A stretch of 64,000 nucleotides of DNA from Cordilura impudica. Its lineage: Eukaryota > Arthropoda > Insecta > Diptera > Scathophagidae. Within the stretch, counting starts at the first letter, position 1. Each line of letters opens with the position of its first letter. Both the position numbers and the translations under genes were made by a program. Below, piece after piece: positions 1 to 10,505 of the stretch. The notes under the pieces are model-generated. The model ran no database searches. It saw only the letters and a program-made list of their open reading frames with translations, and was not told where the DNA came from. Where the stretch lies: positions 113,501 to 177,500 of the forward strand of contig CAVMKG010000237.1 in the NCBI GenBank assembly GCA_963682025.1, written 5' to 3'.

Positions 1-131
1 GAATGAACAATATGTAAGTTGTTAGTGAATCTTAATAACAATTTTTATTGTTTTTATTTTATATTAGTAAAAGTCCGAAATAGTGAAAAACTTCATTGTA
101 CCAACTAAATGTCACAATTAACCGATTAACT

Positions 132-930
132 GATTTATTAATTTATTTTAGTCTATGGAATACATCGCTACAGATAGTAAAATTATAAAATTATATAAGA
201 AAAAAAAATGTGAACATATCAAATGAATAATTTTTCAATTTAACTGTTTAAATACAGAATAATGTTACGTTTAACAAATTTAACATTTAGAGAAAAATCA
301 AAAAATTTATACAAATCCTTAAAGTTAGTACACAATCTTCTTAACGGATCGGGGTTGGCATAGTTGGTATAGAAAACTTAAATTTAAAGTGAATGAAAGG
401 GACGTGTAGGTCGCTGAGGATCATTTAATGAAATAGTGCTTAACAAGAATTCTGAAGATACATCGCCATTAATCAGATTCAGCATGGATCTACGGCATGG
501 ATCAGCATTCAAGCTGACAATGTAATTAACACTAATCGAATCAGATAAGATGAAAAGTCCGTTTTTGTTTCTAAAGAGATTCAATATGATCTATGTAGAT
601 ATCGTATAAAGAATGCCAGATAACTAAGCCATATTCAAGTATAAATATTACATGGGATGTATATAGCTGATCAGTGATATAGCGATCGGTAAATTCCGTG
701 GGTCATCGCTTAATATAAGCAACCGCCATATTAATACGTAAAATAAAAATCACTTTTGCATCAAGCTAACTTTCCAGATCATGAAAAATAGGAACTGCTA
801 CAACGGTTGTCCACCAAAGGAGTAGTTTACATTTATGAAGTTTCTTCTTGAAAATTGCATATATTTACACTTCTTCATATTCAGTTCAATTAAGTTTATA
901 TTACATCACATAGAGTAGTTATATATCTGA
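132..930 (-). mobile_element. CR1/jockey-like non-LTR retrotransposon, 3' fragment (copy A)
   Basis: Read on the minus strand, this stretch parallels the 3' end of the larger copy at 3231-4085: the same 3' TTTA-rich edge followed by a 'gtctatggaata' block, the same C-terminal coding region (an open frame at 384-584 containing NLINGD and LNDPQR, matching NLINGE and FNVPQR in the large copy), and near 785-900 the same stretch as 3985-4085, which encodes the end of the reverse transcriptase. Only the last fifth of an element is present, with several frame breaks, so it is dead. 5' truncation is normal for non-LTR insertion. The boundary near 930 is approximate. Confidence 0.7.
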
Positions 931-949
931 TCAGATATTTTAAAATCGA

Positions 950-968
950 ATATATATATATATATATA
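950..968. repeat. (TA)n microsatellite
   Basis: An uninterrupted run of alternating TA, just upstream (minus-strand sense) of the retrotransposon fragment. No function can be assigned. Confidence 0.9.
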
Positions 969-1061
969 AAATCAATAGCATTTATCATTGTACAGCTAAC
1001 TTAATTTTATATTTAATTCAATAGTCACAAATAGAATAATGTGATAGTACATTGGATTAGC

Positions 1062-1100
1062 CAAATTCGGTTGCAACAATGAATCTGTTTTCTGTGTATG
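1062..1100. repeat. terminal fragment of the CACACAG-ended MITE
   Basis: The sequence runs from 'aaattcggttg' through 'aatctgttttctgtgt', the same subterminal and terminal sequence that ends the complete copies at 20401-20633, 21645-21870 and 22207-22410. Only one end is visible here. Confidence 0.55.
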
Positions 1101-1814
1101 AATGTGTATGATGCGTCTCATAGCAAATTTCCCTAAGGCTATCAAGGCAGGGTTAAAGGACGGGAGGTTACCTCAAACACGTAACATAAAGCACATAGAT
1201 CAACATAAATCCCTATTTAATATGGATGAGAAACCTGCGATTAACAGAAAAAAGAATCTACAAACATCAAGAGTGATTCCCGAAGGTGTGGCGAGTAAAT
1301 CTGTGTAGATGGCACATAATCCTACACGAACAACACAAAAAAAATTTACAATTAGCGAAGCAATAGACAAACAGAAATGAGACAAGATAAGTATTTGAAT
1401 AAATCATTACGTCCAGCATTCGAAGGACGAGACAACATTCACAATGCTTGTCCTATAGCGGCTAACAGAAGCCATTGGCAAAGTCTTTGTAAAAATCGTT
1501 ACAATAAAAGATAGATGCGGCATGGATTATATTGGTAAATAAATAGAACATACATATGCAATTCAATGAGTTTTCAATAAAATTCTCATTGCATTCAGGT
1601 GATCCTGGCTGGGGAATTTAATTCATTTAGTCGATTCCAGATCCCCATCCGGATTATTGATTTGTTTTAATAGCAGCTATTGATTTAAATATATTTATCA
1701 ATTGTTAATAATTTTCTTAATTTAAGTTTTTGCTATTTTTCAAAATGTTTAGTGGCTGCGTGGACCCTTAACATAAACCCCAGTTGGCATTAAAATAAAT
1801 AAATAATATATACA
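1101..1814. other. stretch without recognised gene
   Basis: AT-rich DNA with a 68-codon open frame at 1102-1308 that has no recognisable motif and begins in MITE-derived sequence. I see no convincing gene, RNA or repeat here. Confidence 0.6.
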
Positions 1815-2335
1815 TTAGGTTGGCCCTTAATAAAAAAAAGTGTTCCATCTTTCGGTCTCACCCCCTAGGTATATGCGAATAGCAAAAAAACTGAGAAATA
1901 TTAAGTTTTGGGTCAGTCAAAAAAAAATTTAAAAGTGCCTCAACGCGGCTGAAAATTTCAAGTGTGTTTATTTGGGGAAAATATAGTTTAATTTTTTCGA
2001 CAAGTTGTTATATGAATCGAAATCAGTAATAAATTATCTTTTCGAAAACCTATATGACTTCAAAATCGAATAAAAACTCGTCAAGAAATAACAAATTCCG
2101 CAGACCACTTTTGTGCCAAAAAAAACTCTAGGTCATGAAATGTGATGAACATTTTTTCAACTTTCACAAATTGATTAAAGCCATAATTTTTTTTGTCTCT
2201 ATACCTATAAGTACTTAGATATGAAGTGTTGTTTTATTATCACGTCGTTAACCTATTGCGAAATGAGACCAAAGATGGAAAAAAAATTTTGATACAATTT
2301 TGAAAACTCCCTTTTTTTTATTAATTTGCAAAATA
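1815..2335. mobile_element. fold-back element, possibly mariner-derived
   Basis: Two inverted blocks face each other. TTCCATCTTTCGGTCTCA at 1843-1860 pairs with TGAGACCAAAGATGGAA at 2264-2280, and the outer block TTAATAAAAAAAAG at about 1827-1840 pairs with CTTTTTTTTATTAA at about 2311-2324. The right arm has about 28 extra bases between its two blocks. The left edge reads TTAGGTTGG, which resembles mariner-type termini (family knowledge, from memory). The interior has no open reading frame of note, so this is a non-autonomous element. Exact ends and any TA target duplication are not resolved. Confidence 0.6.
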
Positions 2336-2449
2336 TTTGAATTTTTTGACATAATCGTCATATACTAGTTTGAGATCATTTGGGGCGCCAAGTTCAAAGT
2401 TTTAGTTTATATTTTCTTCGTGGAATGAACATAGCAAACATTTATAGAA

Positions 2450-2835
2450 AAAAATTGTTATTCACTGTAAGTCGTAGCGAAGCACGACAGGGAGATCTCA
2501 CTCCCACTAATATGTATGATATGTATTTACCATGTATGGGATGTGCCACGCCCACTGCTTTGATGCCGTCCATTTTTAGCCCGACTTCTCACATTACTAA
2601 CTTATGTACTCCTACAAAGTTTCAAGACTCTTACTATCATAGAGCTCCAGATATATGATGCTAAAAATTTTTTTATATGGGAGATGCCACGCCCACTTCA
2701 TACATTAAAAAATATAGCCTATTTTACTTTCCGGATACAAAATTACACACTGTGAAAATTTCAAGAAAATCGGTCCCATGGTTTAGCCACCTATTAATGT
2801 CAAACACACAAACAAATTTTCATTTTTATATAAGT
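2450..2835. repeat. dispersed non-autonomous repeat (Helitron- or SINE-like)
   Basis: A block less AT-rich than its surroundings, with two copies of a 'ggga(t)g(t/a)tgccacgcccact' module at about 2536-2560 and 2680-2700, ending 'catttttatataagtagat'. This style of sequence (gccacgcccact, 'aagaaaatcggtcccat', terminal 'tttttatataagta') is typical of high-copy short transposons of flies. I cannot name the family. The 92-codon open frame across it at 2380-2658 has no coding signature. Confidence 0.45.
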
Positions 2836-3230
2836 AGATTCATTACATTATAAATATTAACATTGACAGTTTTGATAGCGAGCTGACTCTTTTAATTTCT
2901 TTTCCAATATTTTCACATACAAATTCCTATCATATCAAACTTTTCGTTTTGTCAACGTAAATAGAAAAAAATTTTGAATTTCGTTAGTTTTAGAGCTGCT
3001 GTCGGACAAAATATTGCAAAATACATACCTTATTAAAATTTAGCTCTCAAACTCCACAAGCTTTAATCGCCTAAGTCGAAAATCACGCGAGAAAAATAAC
3101 TTTTAATATAATTGTAATGGGGCTTCATTACGACTTAGGTCAATCTGCTTTCATTAATAACTTTTTAAAAAACAGTGTAAGATAAATGGTGATTTCACGT
3201 AAATATTAATCGTTTTTAGTAGAATGTGAT
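2836..3230. other. stretch without recognised gene
   Basis: AT-rich spacer between the dispersed repeat and the retrotransposon 3' end. Nothing recognised on either strand. Confidence 0.6.
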
Positions 3231-3252
3231 TTTATTTATTTATTTATTTATT
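3231..3252. repeat. (TTTA)n tail of the retrotransposon
   Basis: About five TTTA units (TAAA on the minus strand) directly at the 3' boundary of the minus-strand retrotransposon. Short tandem repeats instead of a long poly(A) at the 3' end are known for several non-LTR clades. Confidence 0.75.
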
Positions 3253-3343
3253 AGGTCAATGGAATAAATCCTTACAGACCTGTATAATTACATATGTACA
3301 TATATTAAAACAATTAAATAGATTTAGAGATAAAAACAAATAG

Positions 3344-6177
3344 TTAGGAATTTAAGAAAATAATGATATTATGCTTAATTACATCAGTGTTCAACGAAAA
3401 ATCAAGTAATTGATAAAGATTATTATAGTCATAACAAATTCTTCTAAAAGGATCAGCTAGAATATGGTTGGTTTTAAAAGATTTAACAAAGAGTGGTTGG
3501 AATTGGCGTGATACTCGTTGAGGAACATTAAAAGTTATATTGCTGACAAGAAAGTCAGAACAGATTTCACCATTAATTAGGTTGATCATATGTGTTACTT
3601 TAAGCATAGTCCTACGGCTTTCCAAAGTCGGTAATTTTTGTTAACTTAAGTCGATCAACGTATGAAGGTAGATTAATTGCAGAATTCCGAGGTAAGCCAC
3701 GTAAGCAAAAGAGTAGAAATTGTTTCTGTACAGACTCGATTCGTTGAATATGAATGTTATAGTAGGGATCCCGTATTATTGACCCATATTCTAAAATAGG
3801 TCTTAACAGAGATGTAAAAAGTTGTTTGGTTATGTAACGACCAATAAATTCTTTTGCTCATCGTTTAATACAGGCGAGTGTACCTCTAGCTTTATTAACT
3901 GTCATGGTGACGTGAGATACAAAGTTTAATTTAGGATCAAGTAGAATCCCTAAATCCAGAAAAGTATCAACAAGTTCAAGCTGATATCCACCCAAAAAGT
4001 AGTTAGCAGGAAAAACATTATTTCTAGAAAAATGCATACATTTACATTTTTTCCAATTTAGTTCCATTAGGTTACGGTTACAACACGAAAAGAAATTGTT
4101 GAGATCTGATTGAAGATGAATATGATGATTATGTTGACAGTAACTTAACTTATGTTGACAGTAACTTAACATTTTAACATCATCAGCGTACATTAAAACG
4201 TTGCAAAAATTTATCACTTTTGGAACATCATTGATGAAAAGGGAGAAAAGAATTGATCCAAGATGGCTGTCTTGAGGAACACCAGAAGTCACAGTAATAT
4301 CTGACATATTATTATACATATGACATATTATTATACATTACACGTTGTGTTCTCTCAGAAAGATATGATTTTATCCATTTAAGGCTCAATGGTGTTAAAC
4401 CTAATAAATCCAATTTGATCAGTAGAAGGTTATGTTTTACTTTATCGAAAGCCCTACTAAAATCGGTGTATACTGCATCTGTTTGTTTTTTCTTGACAAA
4501 ACCATCGTTAATTATTGTCGTAAAATGAAGCACATTCGTAACGGTCGAGCATCCTTTCCGAAATAGTGACAAAATTGACGATGAGTGATAGCACAAAAAA
4601 TCTATAATAAATTTCTCGAAAAGCTTAGGGATTGCACTAAGTTTAGCAATACTACGGTAATTAGAAACATCCGATCTATTTCCAGATTTGAATAATGGAA
4701 TGATGTAAGAAGCTCTCCAAAATTTTGAAAAATAACCGTTTTTATTGACGCATTAAACAAAAGAGTCAGTGGTGTTGCCAAGGAAGTAGCACAATAATTG
4801 AACTAGGTACTCCATCAGGTCCATGAGTAAATGAAATTTTAAGTTTCTTCAGGCTATTAACAAGTTCTGCCTTATCAATTAGGGGAAAAGATATAGCTTG
4901 ATTTGTGTTTAATGGATATGATTAGCTGTTGGAACAGTATTGAGCAACAGAATATGTACTAGCAAAAAAGTCTGCAAACATGTTACTTTTTGTAGTATCA
5001 TCACTAGATTCGATATCGTTAAATTTCATTACAGATGGATAACCAGTAGTTTTTCTTTTTGAATTAACAGAGTTGTAAAATGCTTTAGGATCACGATTGA
5101 AATCTTCCTTCATTTTGTTTAGATAGTTTTTGTATAAATAATTGTTAAGAATATTATATTCGGCACGATGAATGGAGTATTTTTCAAAAAATACAAGAGA
5201 ATCAAAAATTTTATGCTTTTTATAATACTTGTTCTTCAAATTTTTTAATCTTGATAGTTGTTTTGAGTTCCAAGGCATGTCAGTTCGTTTGTAGACAGAG
5301 CGCTTTGGGATGCATTCATCCATAAAAGAATACAAAGTTCTATAAAAGACCTCCACCATTAAATCAATAGAAGTATGGCACAACAAATCATTCCAGTTAG
5401 TGTTAGAAATTAGATCAATCAATTTACTATAGTTGGTTTGTTTAAAACGAATAGCTTTATCTTTATTACTACGAATATTGGATTTACCAAAAGTAGGCAA
5501 AACATAGCTAATTTCAATAGTTGGATGAAAGCGATCTTCCGGCAAGGTAATAGGATCAGGACGAGTTATTATACAATCTTCTGGATTATTTGTAAATACC
5601 AGATCTAGCAGTTTACTGTATTCAATAAATACGCCATTCACCTGGTAAAGACTAAGATCAACTATATGATTCAATACTAAATCATCACAGTTATTAAATT
5701 TAATTGGAATAAAATCCGGAGCATCAGGTGAATTTTTCCACATTATAGATGGTAAATTAAAATCTCCAACAACAAAAATTAAATACTCAGGTTTAGCAAG
5801 TTGAACAACTGATTTGATGGCCTGAACGTGTTCAAGGTATATTTCTTCGGGAGAATTAGGAGATATATACGAACAGGTTATGAAAATGATTTTATAATTA
5901 AGCTTTATCTTTACACTGACAAACTCAATATTTGGAGATGATTCATATTGAAGAGATTCGGAAGCAAACAGGCATGACACAGCAATTAAAACACCACCAC
6001 CGTTACGATCGTTTCTGTTATATCTATATATTTGATAATTATTACATAGAACTCAGAATTAAAAACATTATCTTTCAGCCATGTCTCAGTAAAGATGATA
6101 ACATGAAAATTAAAATCATAACTGTTAACTAGTAGATTAGACATTTTAGTATTTAAACCACACACATTCTGATACAT
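3344..6177 (-). pseudogene. retrotransposon ORF2 (APE endonuclease + reverse transcriptase), disrupted
   Basis: The product would nick chromosomal DNA and reverse transcribe the element RNA in the nucleus. N-terminal endonuclease motifs: YQNVCGLNT, TETWLK (5986-6177), then GGGVLIAV and GDFNLP (within 4922-6002). Reverse transcriptase motifs: PLFKSGN and the KLFEKFI region (about 4615-4700), DFSRAFDKVKH (motif A, within 4312-4596), TSGVPQ and YADDVK (catalytic aspartates kept, within 3858-4319), then a C-terminal part ending at 3344. Visible breaks: a frame change near 6030, a stop at 4922-4924, a frame change near 4740, a 19-bp tandem duplication at 4302-4338 that shifts the frame, an in-frame 21-bp duplication at 4130-4171, and a stop just before 3855. 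Confidence 0.85.
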
Positions 6178-6215
6178 AATGATTAGTCGATCAACAGGTA
6201 TAGAATCTAGTTTTT

Positions 6216-7156
6216 TTAATTAATGTTGAAATTTGTATTTTCATTTATTCGATGTCGGGGCGACAGCTCAGCAATGTTGTATCTCCGTGGATTTTCTTTA
6301 AATTCATATTCGAGAACTAAAGTATTCACAGGCCAGAAGCCAGGGTTAACGATTTGTTCATAAAGATAGAACGGAACGGTTATTTTAAAAGATGTAATCC
6401 TTCTTGGTACGGAATAGGAAAATTTATATATCATAACATCAGCTTTATAATTAAGTTAGGAGTTTATATAAAGGTTAATGTTATCAGTGGAGGTATCCGA
6501 AGAAAGACGCGAAATAAAAATAAATTTTTTGGCGGTATTACTTTTCGTTGTTTCGGTAAAGCCTCTTCATTAGTTAAATAAGGTGGAATAGCACTTGTAT
6601 GCGTCAAGGACGTATTATTTAAAGATGGTAGCATTGCAGTTTTAGATATAAATGGAGCAGTATTTGTAAAAGATTGTGGATTATCAGTTGTAAGTATAGA
6701 TGAAGCTTTATTAAAAGATGGTAGGACAGCATTTTGAGGCATCAAAGGAGAAGTAATTGTCGTAAGCATATTCGCAGAATTCAGAGTTGTATGGATCGAA
6801 GAAGCAGTAGTATTATCAGGGTTTTCTCTATTCATGAATCTGGGTGACTTACGGCGATTTGGAGAAGGAAATTTAGGTGATTGGAGTCCATCCAATGACT
6901 TGAAATCATCGAAAAGCTTTCCATAAGAGTTTATTTGCCCAGATAAATTAACAAAATGGTTTAGAATTTGCAAAAAATTGTTTTTAGTACTTTGGAAGAA
7001 GCGGTAAAAATTAGCGCCAATTTTTTGACAGTCATTACAGCGCCAATGTAAGTTTTTATGATTCGATACAGATTCGGCTACTACACCAGATAAGCCACTG
7101 CATTTAAAGTGACATACACTAAGACAAAGCCAACAACTCGTCATGATAGCATACAT
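6216..7156 (-). pseudogene. retrotransposon ORF1 with PHD-like zinc finger, disrupted
   Basis: The 230-residue open part (6464-7156) begins with a Cys/His cluster: C8, C11, C15, H16, C19, then a W-x-C-x2-C ending (C40, C43). This matches the PHD-like finger of CR1-type ORF1 proteins, which bind the element RNA or partner proteins. A Ser/Thr/Pro/Asn-rich middle follows. The C-terminal part continues in another frame after a T-rich run near 6530 (FISRLSSDTS visible), hits a stop near 6459, and resumes at 6216-6434 with SFKITVPFYLYEQIV and GFWPVNTLV, an ORF1 C-terminal pattern. So there is one frameshift and at least one stop. It lies just upstream of ORF2, as expected. Confidence 0.75.
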
Positions 7157-7330
7157 AACTCAAATCGTTCTTAAGTCAACTGTGACCACAGATATATATT
7201 TCCATTTTCGTAAGTATTTATGTAACTGGAATCTTGAAATCATTTTTACGGTGATTGACTCTTTAAAAGATAAACTTTGATACACAGAGTTGCCACCAAA
7301 TGAGAAAATAGTTTGAAAAATTTATTATTT

Positions 7331-7851
7331 TTCTATTTTCAAAAATCTATGTAATTCTTTATCTTAATTCTTACAACTAAGCATTTTAAGACATTTTTGA
7401 AGGTTATTAGTGTATAACTTTTATGTTTTTTAGTCCGTTAAAAAATTAAACAACTTGTCTCAACAACGGTTAAAAAAAATTGTGTGTTTATTTAAGCCGT
7501 ATTTTTACTCAATCATTATGTGACAAATATTAAAAATAAAATTTTTTATTTTTAAATTATTAAAATAGAAAATAATAAATTAAAAATACATTGTCTTTTC
7601 CGAGACAAAAAAAAAAAACAATAACATGTATTGTATGAACTTAAAAATCGATAGATTTGCTGAAAGAAAATACTGTGAACGTAATTATCCAGCTGATGTT
7701 TATCTTATTCAATTAAAACATTCCAATATTCCAACATATTCCATATGAATTATTTATTAATCTTTTTAAAATAAAACTTTTTCTTCGTAACTTAAAAACA
7801 TAAAATTACTCTCCAATTTGTATCATTTCAAAAAAAATAATGTGAGTCGGG
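7331..7851. other. stretch without recognised gene
   Basis: Very AT-rich DNA with poly(A) and poly(T) runs between the retrotransposon 5' side and the next dispersed repeat. Nothing recognised. Confidence 0.6.
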
Positions 7852-8010
7852 TCCAGCTAGTATATAAATAAAAACGGTTGTCTGTTTGGTTGTGGTTTGT
7901 AGAACGCTACACCGTTCTTCCCCAACAGTCGATGTATTTAACTGATAACTGGAAGGAACAATAAGCTGTATTTTGTTTTCATATATAAAGTAAGAGTAGC
8001 AACTCCCATT
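7852..8010. repeat. dispersed repeat end, first of two related copies
   Basis: Shares with 8500-8632 the sequence 'tagtatataaa', 'gtttgtagaacgctacacc' and 'gtatttaactg', in the same orientation about 645 bp apart. The pattern (ctagtatataaa, T/G-rich run, then cgctacacc) looks like the end of a fly Helitron-like or other non-autonomous element; the family is uncertain. The 61-codon open frame across it on the minus strand is not a gene. Confidence 0.5.
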
Positions 8011-8499
8011 CATGCCAATTGCTTAATATCATATCAGGAGTAAACGACCGTATCTTAAAAATGCCAGTGGCGAATTTTGCTGCACAAAGTCAAGGCACCA
8101 ACCTCACTCTAAGCTTTGAAATCTTTTGATGTTCTGGAAAATGATCCACATTGGGATACGACGTTTTCAATAATTATGTCAATTTGCGTATTTTTTTTCC
8201 GCAAGCCTTTACGAGAAGCATGAAGAACACATTAGTAAAGAATTTCTTCGAAAAATAAAGGGAATGTCTTTTAATAATATTCTTAATGCGACACTGATGT
8301 TGCTCAGTGTTTTAGTCAACAAATTTGTCAACTTGGATTGCAAAATATTATTTGGTAAGAATTCTACATAGCACATAAAAAGTCACTTGACAGACCTATC
8401 TTGGTGAAATGGCTATGAAGACTAATTATAAACATCGAAAAAAGTTATCAGAAAACATAAGACAATATGCAGATTTCATAGCGAAACAGAAAGGGATTT
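8011..8499. other. stretch between two repeat ends
   Basis: Flanked on both sides by copies of the same repeat end, so it may be the inside of one composite element. A somewhat less AT-rich part at 8050-8350 gives no recognisable protein in any frame. No gene called. Confidence 0.4.
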
Positions 8500-8632
8500 G
8501 TTAGTATATAAATTGTGTTTTTTATGGTTTATAGGACGCTACACCTTTGAACTACATTTCACGGTATTTAACTGGCTATCTACAAAATTCAATAGGATGA
8601 ATTGTGTTTTGGTATATCAAATTTTTATAGTG
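8500..8632. repeat. dispersed repeat end, second related copy
   Basis: Parallels 7852-8010 ('tagtatataaat', 'tttataggacgctacacc', 'ggtatttaactgg'). Immediately followed by the Tc1-like coding remnant, which may interrupt or abut it. Confidence 0.5.
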
Positions 8633-8960
8633 AGGGTTTGGGGCTCGCTTCCAACAGTTTGACCCGACATTCTCTATTTTATTTATGGAATTATGGATCA
8701 AAAGGTATATCAAAATATTATAAAAAAATATTTAACGATGGGTATTATCACCAAGACAACGACCACAAGTGAAATGTTACAACGCAAGGCTCTGGCATTA
8801 TGTAATTATCTACACATTATGGAAACGCCCCTCAAAGTCCTGGCATTAACCTAATTGAGAACTTATGGGATTGTTAAGGATAACAGCTCAAAAATTACAC
8901 CATTTCCAAAAAAGTACATCTAAAAAAAGCTTTACTTCAAGAATTGGCAAAATATTAATT
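8628..8960 (+). pseudogene. Tc1-like (DD34E) transposase remnant
   Basis: Translated pieces show the C-terminal catalytic half of a Tc1-family transposase: a VWG start of the core (about 8634), GIMDQKVY (8690-8710), YYHQDNDHK with the second catalytic Asp (about 8737-8766), and PQSPGINLIENLWD with the last acidic residue (8830-8871; the family usual is PQSPDLNPIENLWD). In-frame stops and frame changes separate these pieces, and the N-terminal DNA-binding part is not recognisable. The enzyme cuts and pastes its own element in the nucleus; this copy is dead. Confidence 0.75.
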
Positions 8961-9412
8961 CCGAATATTGTAAAAAAAAAATAGTACAAAAAATACAAAT
9001 AAGTCTTAAGATGGTGATCTTAAATATAGGAATGCACACAAAGTATTAAAATTGGCTGGAATTGTATTAGTTTAAACCTTAAAATATGTTGTCCTAGTTT
9101 GGTTAGCTCATATTTCCCTTTTTACTAGACTTAATTATTGTTATAAATAATTCTGCTTTAATATTTAATGTTTCTTTATATTAATAAACAGGTATTATAA
9201 TAATCTACCATATATAGTAAAAAACTTGTGGTTTTTATTTTTTGTATATTTCATTTTCTTAGTTGAAAAATTACTTATGATTTGTCCAAGTTTGGACTAC
9301 ACTTTCTCCAAAAGCACTAATCATGAAATTTTATGTGAGTTCAGTGCATTTTGATTTGAGTAGTTGAGATATACATAAATGTCTTCAAACTTTTTATGTG
9401 ATAATAAGGTAT
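8961..9412. other. stretch without recognised gene, probably Tc1-like element 3' part
   Basis: AT-rich sequence downstream of the transposase remnant. It may include the element's 3' non-coding end, but I find no clear inverted repeat partner. Confidence 0.4.
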
Positions 9413-10505
9413 TAAGCTGAGCAGGATCAGCCTAGTTGGCGTATCACCCTTCATCGAAAGAAACATTTCTAGAGTGCTATGGAAGCTTGTATGTCTTCAT
9501 AAACTATTAACATGAGGAGGCATATCAGAAATGGTCGGGATGGGATCAGTAAGCGTGGAACCTTCCATAAAAAGTAACATATCTGGAGTGAGAGCTTTGA
9601 AACTTTGTGTGAGTTCATAAGTTTTTATACCCTATACCACTATGTGGTTGGGGTATAATGACCTTGTGCTGCTGTTTGTAACTACAAAAAAATATTTGAC
9701 CTAGATCCATCTTTTATTATACCGATCGACTCCGAATCACTTTCTGAGTCGCTTAAGCGATGTCCGTCCGTACGTCTGTGTGTCCATGTAAACCTTGTAA
9801 TCAAACTACAGGTCGCAAATATGAATATATTTTGATGAAATTTCGAAATATTTTGGAAATTTGAACGTTGCTGAAACTGGTGAAATTCGGTCCATGTTCA
9901 GACCTTGTCCCCATACAAATGACCCCTGTGAAATCGACATAAATTGCCATAAGATCCAAATTATCATATAGATTTATTATATTCATTAATGAGTAGTCCA
10001 AAAATAATACCTACAGGACAATTCTTAGTCATAGGCTCCATATAAAGCTGCTTCCCGATCTGCACTTAAATCTACCAAATATTGCACAGATTTTTCTCAA
10101 ATTTGGTTTGTATATATTTTTTCAAAATGTAAGTGACTTTACCAAATATGGTCAGAATCGGTCCATTTTTCGACCTATTCCCCATATAAATATAGCATCA
10201 GATATGAACTTTGTCACTTTGCCACTCAAATTTGGTTTATGCTTATTTTCTATACAGAATTAGTTGGACCAACCATGGGATAGGGAGGGTATCGTATAGT
10301 CAGTCTAGACCGACTATAATTTTCTTACTTGTTAATATAAGCATAAGTGGCACAAAAGGACGGAATCATACTATCCCATAAAGAGTAAATAGTTATATCT
10401 GGACTATACGTTTTTATTTTGACTAAACGGGATAGTACCAGTGGATATGACACCTCTCATACAAAGAAAATCATGATAATCACATAAGTTATTAATATAG
10501 TGTCT
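9413..10505. repeat. imperfect tandem modules, split by a Helitron-like insertion
   Basis: Left part (9413-9622) and right part (10334-10505) share degenerate modules: 'ggatcagcctagttggcgtatcaccctt', 'gggatcagtaagcgtggaacctt', 'ggaatcatactatccc', 'gggatagtaccagtgg', each followed by 'ataaa(a)agtaacatatctgga'-like and 'cataagttattaatata'-like sequence. The period is roughly 110-120 bp but poorly kept. The element at 9623-10333 sits inside one module: 'gttcataag' on the left and 'ttaatataagc' on the right rejoin to the module consensus. Confidence 0.5.
9623..10333 (-). mobile_element. DINE-1/Helitron-like non-autonomous element
   Basis: Read on the minus strand it starts AACAAGTAAGAAAATTATAG and ends with a hairpin (TATAC near 9626-9634 pairing with GGGGTATA near 9651-9659) followed by AAAAA. 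This layout, with internal 'gtccgtccgtacgtctgtgtgtcc' and several 'ccccatataaa' and 'aaatttggt' modules, matches DINE-1-like elements of flies. No coding capacity. Helitron-type elements insert without target duplication, consistent with the clean junctions seen in the surrounding tandem modules. Confidence 0.65.

Larger units (their letters stand above)
3231..7330 (-). mobile_element. CR1/jockey-like non-LTR retrotransposon, nearly full length but damaged (copy B)
   Basis: About 4.1 kb in minus orientation: ORF1 with a PHD-like zinc finger (6216-7156), ORF2 with endonuclease and reverse transcriptase (3344-6177), then a short 3' UTR and a TTTA tail. A PHD-like finger in ORF1 plus an APE-type endonuclease in ORF2 fits the CR1 branch of non-LTR elements; the clade is an inference from motifs and was not tested by a tree. 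Both ORFs carry frameshifts, stops and small tandem duplications, so the copy is inactive. The 5' end is uncertain; I place it in the roughly 170 bp upstream of ORF1. Related fragments lie at 132-930 and 23057-24620, all in the same orientation. Confidence 0.8.

Noticed and set aside
1102..1385. Overlapping plus and minus open frames
   Set aside because: They are mutually antisense, begin in or near MITE sequence and show no motif.
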